This document shows, one piece after another, positions 1-7,792 of a stretch of DNA of 9,121 nucleotides. Below the pieces are notes generated by a model. The model searched no databases. It saw only the letters and a program-made list of their open reading frames with translations, and was not told the DNA's origin. This DNA comes from 2-01-FULL-45-10 sp964433975 (GTDB taxonomy: Bacteria > Omnitrophota > Gorgyraeia > 2-01-FULL-45-10): the NCBI GenBank assembly GCA_964433975.1, contig CAYSSS010000063.1, forward strand, positions 1 to 9,121, in the 5' to 3' direction. Position 1 is the stretch's first letter; every line of letters starts with the position of its first letter. The translations under genes and the position numbers were made by a program.

Positions 1-6
1 CGGCAT

Positions 7-62
7 CGCGCCTGCCTCTGCGCTGTAGCTAAACAGGTAGAGTAACGGCTACAGCAGGCGCG
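7..62. repeat. Outer stem-loop of the left repeat
   Basis: GCTGTAGC (22-29) pairs with GCTACAGC (48-55) around an 18-nt loop. Further out, CGCGCCT (7-13) pairs with AGGCGCG (56-62), leaving a one-sided bulge at 14-21. The right copy keeps the same fold at 9060-9115; its single difference (position 9066) removes only one outer pair. The structure could form in RNA or in single-stranded DNA. Confidence 0.6.
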
Positions 63-188
63 CTCGCGTCCTCGCCTACAAGTCACTATACGGAACACCC
101 GCGTCTCTACAGCTCGTCCGCGCCCGCCTACTGCAAGCTAAAGCTCGTGGATAGCGGGCTGCCGAGCCCTCACCACGAAAGCCGCAAG

Positions 189-230
189 GCCAAAAGGCAA
201 TTTTGGGCGCGGGCAAAATTGCCTTTTGGC
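189..230. repeat. Perfect 16-bp palindromic hairpin in the left repeat
   Basis: GCCAAAAGGCAATTTT (189-204) is the exact reverse complement of 215-230, with the 10-nt loop GGGCGCGGGC between them. The loop sequence is also kept in the right copy, so both stem and loop are conserved. The 3' arm is part of the perfectly conserved inner block. No T-run follows on either strand, so this is not an ordinary intrinsic terminator. Confidence 0.8.
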
Positions 231-298
231 TGGACGAATTCATCTTAAATAATTTTCCTTTCTCGGCAACTGTCTAGGTATAAAAGAGCGGATTTTAG

Positions 299-326
299 TT
301 AAAAAAATGCATATATGTGATAGAAT
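299..326 (+). promoter_or_regulatory. Candidate distal promoter for the XRE gene
   Basis: TTAAAA (299-304) is a weak -35, 16 nt before TAGAAT (321-326), a 5 of 6 match to the -10 consensus. The -10 is preceded by TG one base upstream (318-319), giving an extended -10. It starts right at the inner edge of the left repeat. Transcription would begin near 333 and leave a leader of about 67 nt containing the palindrome at 367-382. It is predicted from sequence alone, and AT-rich DNA yields such matches by chance. Confidence 0.4.
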
Positions 327-351
327 ATCGTTCGGTATATAGATAATCGGT

Positions 352-382
352 TTGATATGATTATACTATTACAATTGTAATA
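352..382 (+). promoter_or_regulatory. Proximal promoter with a 16-bp palindromic operator
   Basis: TTGATA (352-357) and TGTAAT (376-381) are separated by 18 nt and would start transcription about 12 nt before the ATG at 400. TATTACAATTGTAATA (367-382) is a perfect 16-bp palindrome covering the -10. A dyad over the core promoter of a small XRE-type protein is the usual arrangement for negative autoregulation. A short AGGGAA (391-396) ahead of the ATG is the only candidate ribosome binding site, with tight spacing. Confidence 0.55.
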
Positions 383-399
383 CAAAGTCAAGGGAAAAT

Positions 400-600
400 A
401 TGATCGGCTCTAATCTGAAAAAGTTAAGAAAAAAGAAGGGGCTTTCGCAGGAGAAATTAGCGCGCCTTGCTGATATTTCGCTCAATACCTTGACTAAGAT
501 TGAATCCGGCTTTGCCAAAAAGCCAACTATTCAGACTGTGGTGAAATTGGCAAGAGCCTTAGAAATTAGCATTGATGAGTTAGTAAAAGAGGGAAAGTAG
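400..600 (+). CDS. Small XRE/Cro-family HTH transcriptional regulator
   Basis: A 66-residue protein made almost entirely of one HTH_3 (XRE/Cro-CI) domain. The N-terminal helix carries a basic LKKLRKKKGLSQ segment (residues 6-17), followed by the scaffold helix QEKLARLADIS (17-27), a turn, and the recognition helix NTLTKIESG (29-37). The LARALEISIDELV segment (50-62) closes the five-helix fold. There is no sensor, protease or toxin-partner domain, so it probably acts as a dimeric DNA-binding repressor. The ATG at 400 has a weak AGGGAA upstream and fits the usual family start. The gene lies just inside the left repeat and converges on the giant gene. The palindrome at 367-382 is the obvious candidate operator. 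A solitary antitoxin is a possible alternative, but no toxin adjoins it. The family call is firm; the target is inference. Confidence 0.92.
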   Translation: MIGSNLKKLRKKKGLSQEKLARLADISLNTLTKIESGFAKKPTIQTVVKLARALEISIDELVKEGK

Positions 601-616
601 TAACGAATTCTATAAA

Positions 617-3600
617 TTAAGCCGCTTCCGCAAACTTTCGCGCCATTTCGTGGAGAAGCGGAAGCTTCTCAGGCGCTACGCGGCAGGCAGAGCCGATAGC
701 GTCTATTATTCTCTTGACCATATCAGGCGTTAATTCATACATAGTGATATTGCGTCCTTCAAATATTGGATCCGTGCTGTCCTTCATCCTGAAATAATAA
801 AATCTTGGCGCCTGAACCTGTGCCTTGGCCGCCGCTTCTCTTATACCTTCTATCGTATCGGCCATGAGGATCTTTTTATCGTTACTCTTACCCTCATTTA
901 ATTTGTCTATCAAGGCCCTTTCTTTGTCAGTTTTGACTATTACCGCAACTTTTATACCTTTTTCTTCCAGCTTCGGAAGACATTTTGCCAGGTTATTGTT
1001 AAACGCGACCTTTTCCGAAAAGACAAAGACCGGTTTATCGTGGTCCAGGACGGTCTGCAATTCGAGTATAGGTGACAGCGCTTGAAGGAATTGGTCGACA
1101 TTTAATTCTGCCGCCCGCCACTCCTTTTCAAACGCGGCCAGTTCTTCTTCCATCGGGCGCTCTAGTTCAATACCTTTAGCAGCTGATGCCAGTTGCTGAT
1201 TTTTAGACCCAACTAATGCAGGCGGAGTTATGGGTTCTGGACTGATAGCGAGCGATTGTTTAAGCCTAGTTGTTTGTATCGCTAATTTCTGACTGAGCGG
1301 TTCAAGCTCAGCAGCAGATGCATTATTAAGTTTTGCACTATCAAATGCATTCCTTACTTCAAGAAAATCTAGATAAATTGTAGCCGATTCTTCGATTTTG
1401 TCAGTTTTTCCAACAATTGCTTCCCTTGGTATGCCGCCTAAAACTATAAAGCTGTGACCATATTCAAATCCATTCTCGACGAATCCTCTTCCTATAACCC
1501 CTCTTAAGGCCTCCGGGTCGATATAAATACATCTACTGGATACAAGAACTTCCGTATTGAGATAGTATGTCTTTAGCCCAGCTGTGCTCTGTTGTGGTAA
1601 TATCATAACTATAGAGCCCGGTGTTTTGATATATGTTGGAGCCGTTGAGTCGGGATTCCCTAGAACAGCATTTTCCGGGACCCTGTCCTCTCCACAATGA
1701 AGCAGTTTCTCGGGGAAACATCCGACCGGTATAGGTAATAGTTTTATACGCCCTGTTTTCCAATCAATTTCTATATAGCCGTCCTTCTCTGCTTTCTGTA
1801 AGTTACTTATGCCATATGGCAATGGTTTCCCATCTTTCATCGCCTCAGCAGCCTTTCTTACTACATCTTCAAGTCCGAGTAAGCTTAGTTGAATACCCCA
1901 GTAATTGTCCTTAAGTATTGTGACATCAATAGGTTTCGGGTTCTCTAGTGCCATCCTATTCGTGGACACCCCAGCTGCCGCTGCCTCAGGCTGGCCGGCG
2001 GGCGCATCCAACTTCACCTCAGGCGGGAATTGCCCTGTTAAGGGTCTCGGCTCGCCCAGATAGGCCTCGCGATCGATCCTGTCCTGATAGCCGCGTTTCC
2101 CCACTAATGGCACCCAGCCAGTCGGGCCAATAGAAATTTTCTTGTATCTAATGCCATCTCTTACTATTAAAACCAAATCGTAAATTACTTCCCCTCCCTG
2201 GGCAAATTTTCCTGTGCTGACCGGGATGAGCATCCTTCCGCCTTTTTCGTTAAGCTGGTCGAGCAATGCCTCTGGTAAAGCCGGCGCGCCGGCGGTGACA
2301 ATGATTATATCAAACGGCCCTTCTTTGCTTAAGCCGGCACTGCCGTCACCAATATGGAATTTAATATTATCAATCCCCAAATTATCACAGTTCTCTTTCG
2401 CGCGTTGCGATAAATCCTCGTAAACTTCTACGGTGTGCACCTCTCTGGCTAATTTACTTAAAACAGCCGCCTGATAACCGCTGCCCGTGCCCACTTCCAA
2501 AACCTTGTCGTTCTCTTGCGGATTGAGCAGCGCTGTCATACGCTGGACTAAGCTAGGCTGTGAGATAGTCTGTCCATGACCCATGGGAATAACTAATGGT
2601 GAGTCCATGCTGGCCCAATGGTGCATGAAAACCGGCAGGAAAAGATGGCGGGGAATTTTTGTCATGGCGTCATTTACCCGGTTAATCGCACGGGCAAATC
2701 TATCTGCTAAAACGGGAAATTGCTCGGTTGGATAATATTCCTGAAAGAGTTGTGAATAGGCGCTATCCTGAATATCAGCGACAACGTGTTTTTTTAACAA
2801 AACGCATAACTGCTGGTGGACAGGATCCTTAAGCTGTTCCGGCAGGCCCTCTGGGCCAAGCTTCGGCCAGCGGTTGGCGCTAATAACTTCTCTTGCTTTT
2901 AACGGCGCGAAACCGGCTAAAATAAATAACAGGGTGTCGATGACTTGAGGATCTTTCTCCCCCCGGATGATAGAAAGGATTATATCCGCAACCTGTCCTT
3001 TCAATGAATCGTTCGTCTCGGATAGATCCAAAAGGCCTTTCACAATAAAGGTATTTAGCATCGCGATTAACTTATTTCTTTCATCCGTTGATTTCGCGTC
3101 CGCCAAGCGTTGGTATAAGTCGCGGCTGGCAAGGGCGCGGTCTTTTTCTTCGGCCCATACCCCATAATTGTCAAAACAATTCATCGTTATCCCATAGAGC
3201 GAGTCTAGCGTTTGTCGGTCAAGTGTGGGCACTGATGCATCGGAAATAAGAGAGATAAAACCAGAAGCGCTGTTTCTGACAAAAAGGAATCCCGAGGCTG
3301 CCATGGCTCTTTCAATCGGGTCTTCTTTAGGGTCTCTGATGAATTTCATCAATTCTGGCTCTACATCCTCGCTTTTCAGGCCTTTACTGTGACGCGCGAA
3401 TGCAGAAATCCGCAAAAAGACCTTTAATTCCAAGACCAGATCCTTACATTCTTTGATCAGGGCAAGCAACGGCTCCTTTTCCTGCGGCACTCTGACTTTC
3501 TTAACCACGATGCCAAGGGTATCCATCAACTGATTTATCATCAGCTTTAAATTTTTATCATCATCTATAGTTAAAACCCCTGCGCTCATCCTGTCGGCTT

Positions 3601-6600
3601 CTTTTGTAATATCGAGAACTATATCCGCGGCGTTCATTCTCGCGGTTGGTGATATTATTAACCGCCCGGGCACCTGAAGGTTGAGCGGGATCATCTTTAA
3701 AAATCCACCCAAGACAGAATCCTTTTGAGCAATTAATCCTTTTATATTTTCTATCGCCGCCGACATTCTCTGACGGTTTCTTTCTAATACCCGATTTACT
3801 TCGGATGTGTTTTCTGCGGCCTGCTCGCCGGCCGGCGCATTCAGTATCCCGCCGCCGAAGAGGTGGAATTTGCCGTCGTCTTCGAGGAATAGCTGATAGC
3901 TTTCAGCATAGCCTATCGCTTCTTCAATCAACATCTTCATCGTAGGCGCGCCTGGACGCTTGTCCATGTCGTTTATGACATCAACTTCGGTAACGCCTTG
4001 CGCCTCGAGCGCGCGGAGTTTTGCAAGCACCTTTTCTTTCTTGCTGGTTTCGGTGCCTGGCGCGAAGCTGGCGCTGGTCCCATTTTCTAACGGTGTCATT
4101 ATTTCCATTGGCCAGTTTTGTTGTTCCAGGAAATCGATTAAGGTATCCGCAATTTCGTCGCTTTTTACACTATCAATTTCCGGACCAAGCTTTTCGCTTA
4201 TCTTTATATGGATCCAGCGATAAAAATCATCATCAATAACCAGATGCCCTTGTTGTGCCACCTTATCTTTCAAGGGCTTTATAAGAAAAAGGTAATCTCC
4301 CTGGTCCGTTTCTTTAATTTTAAGTAATTTATCAGCAAGTAATTGCCAATTTATAGTTTCAGATTTTTCCTTTAAAGACGGTGTTGCTACAACAGGTGCC
4401 GAAGCTACCGCCTCTACTTTTCTTGGCAATATCCTCGCCCTCCTTGTATTCTTATTAACAATCAGAGGATTTTCAATAGTCAGGGTAAGATTACCTTCCT
4501 CATCTCTACTACCCATGTCAAAATATTGTTGACTGAATACTGTGGAGGGCTTGACCAACTCTATAGTTTTGTCTATATGCTTACCATGCGCCTGCAGATA
4601 ACGGTAGCCAGCTGAATTGCGGTTTAAAATAAGGCAGGGGACGTAATCGACTAATTCAAGCAGGGCGTCGGCAAAGGCCTGGTCCACATCGTATATTGAA
4701 CCATTGTATCCGGCATAAACATAGGCCCCTTCTTTTGTTAAAACAATCTCCGCGTTGGCTATTTGCTGGCCTTCTTCATTATAAATTTGGATAAAGAAAG
4801 AATTGGCTTCGACCGCTCTAATCAACGGCATTGCCGCATTAATTGCATCGGGAGCATAACATCCCGGCACTCCAATGCCAGCTGTGGCTTCCTGCAAAAA
4901 GTCTTTTTTAATAGTTACCCTGAAATTATGCGGCTCAACTTCCGCAACCGGCTTTGATTCAACATCCTGGATATACTCCAGGATAGCTCGCAGACGCAAT
5001 GTTCTATGTTCCGGGATCTCCTTAACTTTCGATTCTAATTCTCCACACAGGGCTTTTGTTTTTTCATAGCTGTCAAATTCATCAGCCCTTTCTAAAGTCA
5101 AGGGCTGATTCTTAAAGAACTTCAATCCTGAATCTAAAACAATTTCCAAAGCCTCATAGCTTGCCTGTTTAATCCACTTCGACTTCTTTTGCTTGGTTAT
5201 GCCTTCGGCAACCAGAGTTACATTGTCAATACCTTCAGTCCATAGCTGCTTACTATAACCGCGCGCAACAAGTTCATCGATGACCTGCGCATTTGATTTA
5301 TGCCCGGCAATTTTTTGGTCAAGATTAAGAATGTGATTTCTTAATATTGTATTAGCCCGTCCTATCGCATCCGGGAGCCGTGCGTCAAAACTTGAGAAAA
5401 GAACTTTCATGCATTCAATAATAATTCTGCGCTCAAAAGAAGGCTTCATAGCCAATATCTTGATAACGGTAAGTATCTTCCGGGAAATCTGTGGGTCGTT
5501 CATCAATAATTGACCGGTCTTTACATCTTCTCCGCCAAGGGCTTTAAGAAAACATTGGCGGAGGGATTTTATTTCCTCCCCGATCGCTTCCTGAATGCGC
5601 CTTCTTCGGCTGCGGGAATCAGCTGTTTTAATCTCACTGAGTAGGGCATTGATAGCTGCCAGCGCCTTAGAATAAGTTTCAGCTTCATATGCACCATAGG
5701 CTGTTATTTCTGCCAATATTTCCTTCTCTGTTTTCGATCTTTTTACTAAAAATTCCGTTATACTTATAAATTCTATATACAAATTGATGATGGCAATTTT
5801 AATTCTCCATTCAATGTTTTTATGGACGATAACCGATCTGAAGTTAGCGTGGGTATCGAATGAAACCTCAGGAAGGTCAAGTAAGTCTTTCAGGCTGTGA
5901 GCATCTGCCGGAGAGCCATGCCTGATAATTTCATAGACGAATGAAATAAACCCCTTTGGCTCAAAGCCTGCCCTCCTTAGCCTGTCCTGATATGATGGCT
6001 GAATAATATTTAATAATGAATTAAGATGATCAGCATGACGGCTCCAGCGTAATAAATCGGCAGGGACAAGCTTCGACTCTCTGATAAAAGCGCTAAAAGC
6101 TTCATAATCGCTAAATCTTCTATAAACGGATGAGCCTTTCATTTCGTTTCTCACCAGAAGATAAAATAGATCTAGATGAACCGGGTTATCGATTTGGAAT
6201 TCCCTGGTCTTCATCTTTTCCATCTCTATTTTTAAGACATCCATTGATAAAGAAGATAAGACCAAATTAGGTAAGGTGTCCAGACCTTCCTCCCGCAAAT
6301 GTGTCAGCTCCAAATATCTAGGCAAGACCTGAGACGGATTAGCGGATCTCGCTCGTAATCCGGCAAGTTTATTTTGTAGATCCCGAAGAATCGTGCCCAT
6401 GTTTTCCGGAGTTGGAAATTCAGGGATCTCTGATTTAATAATCTCATAAAAATAGGCCTTCTCTCGGGAAAAGCGCGGATCTCGCAGCACGTTTAATATA
6501 TTTTGGAGGCATGAAGGAGCGATGCTTGTAAAGTATTCGTTGGTATTTCTACGAAAAATCTGCCCTAAAAATACGATATCCGGCCATAGTTGACAGAAAT

Positions 6601-7657
6601 CCGCGGTAGGAGCTTGCGTATCTATGCCTTGAGGGTAAAAAAGTTTCCGTCTTATACTGGGGATACCATTTTGGAAAAGTTCCAATGGGCTGGTTCCAGG
6701 AGTATTAACGAGCGTAACTATACCATCCCAGCATTTTCTAAGCTCATCCGGAGAAAAGTTGCGCTTTAAAGTATGTAATAATGTCCGTGTAAAAGTCCTC
6801 CTTAGCATCCTTTCCATTCCAAGTAATCCTTTTAAAAATCTGTCTTCATCGATTGCCTCAACAAGATTGCCGTATATTTCCCTGAGCCGTGTCCATTCCG
6901 GATTTTGTCCTATCATATAATCCCTGTTCATCACTTCAGGATGTGCGGCGAAGGTAAGGCTTGTAAATTCTTTGGCTAAGGTTGGGCTTGTAATGCGATC
7001 GGATTGTTCTATCTCTTGCTGTATCCGGAGGTTGTCTTTTTCGAATTTTTCTCGCGCGGATTTTATAAAAGCGGCTATTCCTTCCGGGGTTGCAGGTTTT
7101 TGTTTATCAAATTCCTCATCAAACAATTCCTTCGCCCTTGTTGATCTTGCCCTTATCTCGTGTAAGAGGCGGCCGACTATTTTTCTTCTTCCTTCTTTTG
7201 TATCTTTCTCGCTTTCTAAAGCAAATACTGTGACATAGGTGCCGGCGTGTCCCCATGCCTTCTTTCTATCAAATACAGGCAGCTCGTCTTCACCCCTCAC
7301 GAATATGACCTGCATACTTCCGCCTGCGGAAACAAGCGTCGTCTTGAGCCGGGCAAACATATTATTAGCGCCGCAGACATCGACACAATGCGTAAACTCT
7401 TCCTGAAGATTCGGTATGGCTGATAAGCTCTTGGCTTTATTTGCGTGCTGTTTTATGAATTCATCGATAGGCTCCTGATGTTCGGCAAGGCGTTCTTCCA
7501 TCATGCCATGCATTTCTTGATAGACGCGAGGATTACCTACGAGGGGGGCAAGAGTATCTGAATCGGCAAAAGAGAGGGTATTAGCGCAGAATAGGCACAC
7601 TAATACCCATACAATAGCTTTAGATAAGACGCTATAGCTACTCTTATGAACAAACAT
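617..7657 (-). CDS. Giant exported multidomain protein with an isoaspartyl methyltransferase module
   Basis: A 2,346-residue protein in one uninterrupted frame. Residues 1-31 form a signal peptide (basic K5/K13, hydrophobic 14-28, SFA before D32) followed by DTLAP. Residues 40-900 are mostly helical and unassigned; GRLLHEIRARS (162-172) holds an isolated HE pair. Residues 910-1040 look alpha/beta with PGCYAPD (931-937), perhaps remotely GNAT-like. A/P/G/T-rich linkers sit near 1083-1095, 1191-1207, 1270-1285 and 1882-1899. Residues 1430-1640 resemble a HEAT/ARM-type helical solenoid. Residues 1650-1860 are a full-length PCMT domain. Residues 1905-2110 are an unrecognised mixed domain with GHSFIVLGGIPREAI (2067-2081), and 2205-2346 an alpha/beta domain with Rossmann-like strand-helix alternation. 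No other membrane segment is evident. The start is fixed by the signal peptide; there is no Shine-Dalgarno and the -10 is 9 nt upstream. The overall role is unknown. Confidence 0.93.
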   Translation of the reverse strand: MFVHKSSYSVLSKAIVWVLVCLFCANTLSFADSDTLAPLVGNPRVYQEMHGMMEERLAEHQEPIDEFIKQHANKAKSLSAIPNLQEEFTHCVDVCGANNMFARLKTTLVSAGGSMQVIFVRGEDELPVFDRKKAWGHAGTYVTVFALESEKDTKEGRRKIVGRLLHEIRARSTRAKELFDEEFDKQKPATPEGIAAFIKSAREKFEKDNLRIQQEIEQSDRITSPTLAKEFTSLTFAAHPEVMNRDYMIGQNPEWTRLREIYGNLVEAIDEDRFLKGLLGMERMLRRTFTRTLLHTLKRNFSPDELRKCWDGIVTLVNTPGTSPLELFQNGIPSIRRKLFYPQGIDTQAPTADFCQLWPDIVFLGQIFRRNTNEYFTSIAPSCLQNILNVLRDPRFSREKAYFYEIIKSEIPEFPTPENMGTILRDLQNKLAGLRARSANPSQVLPRYLELTHLREEGLDTLPNLVLSSLSMDVLKIEMEKMKTREFQIDNPVHLDLFYLLVRNEMKGSSVYRRFSDYEAFSAFIRESKLVPADLLRWSRHADHLNSLLNIIQPSYQDRLRRAGFEPKGFISFVYEIIRHGSPADAHSLKDLLDLPEVSFDTHANFRSVIVHKNIEWRIKIAIINLYIEFISITEFLVKRSKTEKEILAEITAYGAYEAETYSKALAAINALLSEIKTADSRSRRRRIQEAIGEEIKSLRQCFLKALGGEDVKTGQLLMNDPQISRKILTVIKILAMKPSFERRIIIECMKVLFSSFDARLPDAIGRANTILRNHILNLDQKIAGHKSNAQVIDELVARGYSKQLWTEGIDNVTLVAEGITKQKKSKWIKQASYEALEIVLDSGLKFFKNQPLTLERADEFDSYEKTKALCGELESKVKEIPEHRTLRLRAILEYIQDVESKPVAEVEPHNFRVTIKKDFLQEATAGIGVPGCYAPDAINAAMPLIRAVEANSFFIQIYNEEGQQIANAEIVLTKEGAYVYAGYNGSIYDVDQAFADALLELVDYVPCLILNRNSAGYRYLQAHGKHIDKTIELVKPSTVFSQQYFDMGSRDEEGNLTLTIENPLIVNKNTRRARILPRKVEAVASAPVVATPSLKEKSETINWQLLADKLLKIKETDQGDYLFLIKPLKDKVAQQGHLVIDDDFYRWIHIKISEKLGPEIDSVKSDEIADTLIDFLEQQNWPMEIMTPLENGTSASFAPGTETSKKEKVLAKLRALEAQGVTEVDVINDMDKRPGAPTMKMLIEEAIGYAESYQLFLEDDGKFHLFGGGILNAPAGEQAAENTSEVNRVLERNRQRMSAAIENIKGLIAQKDSVLGGFLKMIPLNLQVPGRLIISPTARMNAADIVLDITKEADRMSAGVLTIDDDKNLKLMINQLMDTLGIVVKKVRVPQEKEPLLALIKECKDLVLELKVFLRISAFARHSKGLKSEDVEPELMKFIRDPKEDPIERAMAASGFLFVRNSASGFISLISDASVPTLDRQTLDSLYGITMNCFDNYGVWAEEKDRALASRDLYQRLADAKSTDERNKLIAMLNTFIVKGLLDLSETNDSLKGQVADIILSIIRGEKDPQVIDTLLFILAGFAPLKAREVISANRWPKLGPEGLPEQLKDPVHQQLCVLLKKHVVADIQDSAYSQLFQEYYPTEQFPVLADRFARAINRVNDAMTKIPRHLFLPVFMHHWASMDSPLVIPMGHGQTISQPSLVQRMTALLNPQENDKVLEVGTGSGYQAAVLSKLAREVHTVEVYEDLSQRAKENCDNLGIDNIKFHIGDGSAGLSKEGPFDIIIVTAGAPALPEALLDQLNEKGGRMLIPVSTGKFAQGGEVIYDLVLIVRDGIRYKKISIGPTGWVPLVGKRGYQDRIDREAYLGEPRPLTGQFPPEVKLDAPAGQPEAAAAGVSTNRMALENPKPIDVTILKDNYWGIQLSLLGLEDVVRKAAEAMKDGKPLPYGISNLQKAEKDGYIEIDWKTGRIKLLPIPVGCFPEKLLHCGEDRVPENAVLGNPDSTAPTYIKTPGSIVMILPQQSTAGLKTYYLNTEVLVSSRCIYIDPEALRGVIGRGFVENGFEYGHSFIVLGGIPREAIVGKTDKIEESATIYLDFLEVRNAFDSAKLNNASAAELEPLSQKLAIQTTRLKQSLAISPEPITPPALVGSKNQQLASAAKGIELERPMEEELAAFEKEWRAAELNVDQFLQALSPILELQTVLDHDKPVFVFSEKVAFNNNLAKCLPKLEEKGIKVAVIVKTDKERALIDKLNEGKSNDKKILMADTIEGIREAAAKAQVQAPRFYYFRMKDSTDPIFEGRNITMYELTPDMVKRIIDAIGSACRVAPEKLPLLHEMARKFAEAA
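2078..2710 (-). other. Protein-L-isoaspartate O-methyltransferase (PCMT) domain of the giant protein
   Basis: This encodes residues about 1650-1860. The order of motifs matches stand-alone PCMT (EC 2.1.1.77): IPRHLFLP (1668-1675), the substrate loop GQTISQP (1695-1701), SAM-binding motif I VLEVGTGSGYQ (1719-1729), an acidic VEVYED just after it, HIGDGS (1768-1773), FDIIIVTAGAP (1782-1792), GGRMLIPV (1806-1813) and a WVPLVG close (1848-1853). The roughly 210-residue length equals the free enzyme, and no key residue appears lost. The family transfers a methyl group from SAM to isoaspartyl residues to start their repair. Its place inside an apparently exported protein is odd because SAM is cytosolic. 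Confidence 0.92.
7565..7657 (-). other. Signal peptide of the giant protein
   Basis: Residues 1-31 have a short basic N-region (H4, K5, K13), a hydrophobic core AIVWVLVCLFCANTL (14-28) and a small-residue end S29-F30-A31 before D32. The cysteines C21 and C24 lack a small residue at -1, so a lipoprotein signal is unlikely and signal peptidase I cleavage after A31 is the better reading. No other start codon further downstream would keep the signal intact. Confidence 0.85.
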
Positions 7658-7666
7658 AGTGATGAG

Positions 7667-7694
7667 ATTATACCATAGAAGTGCGTTAAGTCAA
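7667..7694 (-). promoter_or_regulatory. Strong promoter of the giant gene, implying a leaderless mRNA
   Basis: On the minus strand TTGACT (7694-7689) is followed after 16 nt by a perfect TATAAT (7672-7667). Only nine bases, CTCATCACT, separate the -10 from the ATG at 7657, so transcription should begin within about three bases of the start codon. Those nine bases contain no purine-rich Shine-Dalgarno. The signal peptide fixes the start, so a longer leader cannot be gained by moving the ATG downstream. Confidence 0.75.
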
Positions 7695-7792
7695 CAGAAA
7701 GAAAGCTATCTTTTTTCTTCCTAACCGAAATGTTTTATGTACGAGATGTGTGCACTGACTTTTGATTGTTGTTTCGTTTTTTATCGAAAATC

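Larger units (their letters stand above)
1..297 (+). repeat. Left copy of a long structured inverted repeat
   Basis: This stretch reappears in reverse complement at 8755-9121. The outer block 1-80 matches 9042-9121 at 79 of 80 positions, the only difference being A56. The inner block 215-297 matches 8755-8837 without a mismatch (83 nt). Between them the copies diverge, keeping short islands: about 101-120 (CTCTAC, AGCTCGTCCG), 156-171 (GCCGAGCCCTC) and 192-217 (AAAAGGCAATTTT followed by GGGCGCGGGC). The outer 190 nt are GC- and CpG-rich while the inner part is AT-rich. I find no credible reading frame or RBS here, so this is non-coding structured DNA or RNA. It could be a dispersed MITE-like repeat, the arm of a larger mobile element, or a structured RNA locus; the sequence does not decide. 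Confidence 0.9.

Noticed and set aside
1..297. Integron attC site or CRISPR repeat
   Set aside because: The recombination boxes GTTRRRY/RYYYAAC expected of attC are not found in the proper places, there is no integrase in the window, and there are only two inverted copies rather than a spaced direct-repeat array.
601..616. Bidirectional terminator between the converging XRE and giant genes
   Set aside because: The 16-bp gap contains no inverted repeat long enough to form a stem and no T-run.
825..5069. Several 60-90 codon open frames on the plus strand and one on the minus strand (1533-1763) within the giant gene
   Set aside because: They overlap the giant coding frame antisense or out of frame, lack ribosome binding sites and promoters, and encode low-complexity Ser/Leu-rich peptides with no recognisable domain. 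Another such frame at 6972-7238 is rejected for the same reasons.
7565..7600. Lipoprotein signal at C21 or C24 of the giant protein
   Set aside because: Neither cysteine has the Gly/Ala/Ser at the -1 position required of a lipobox.
7770..7790. Hairpin TTTCG...CGAAA in the divergent intergenic region as a terminator or regulatory site
   Set aside because: The stem is only 5 bp in an AT-rich region with no gene that would need to end there, so chance is the simpler explanation.
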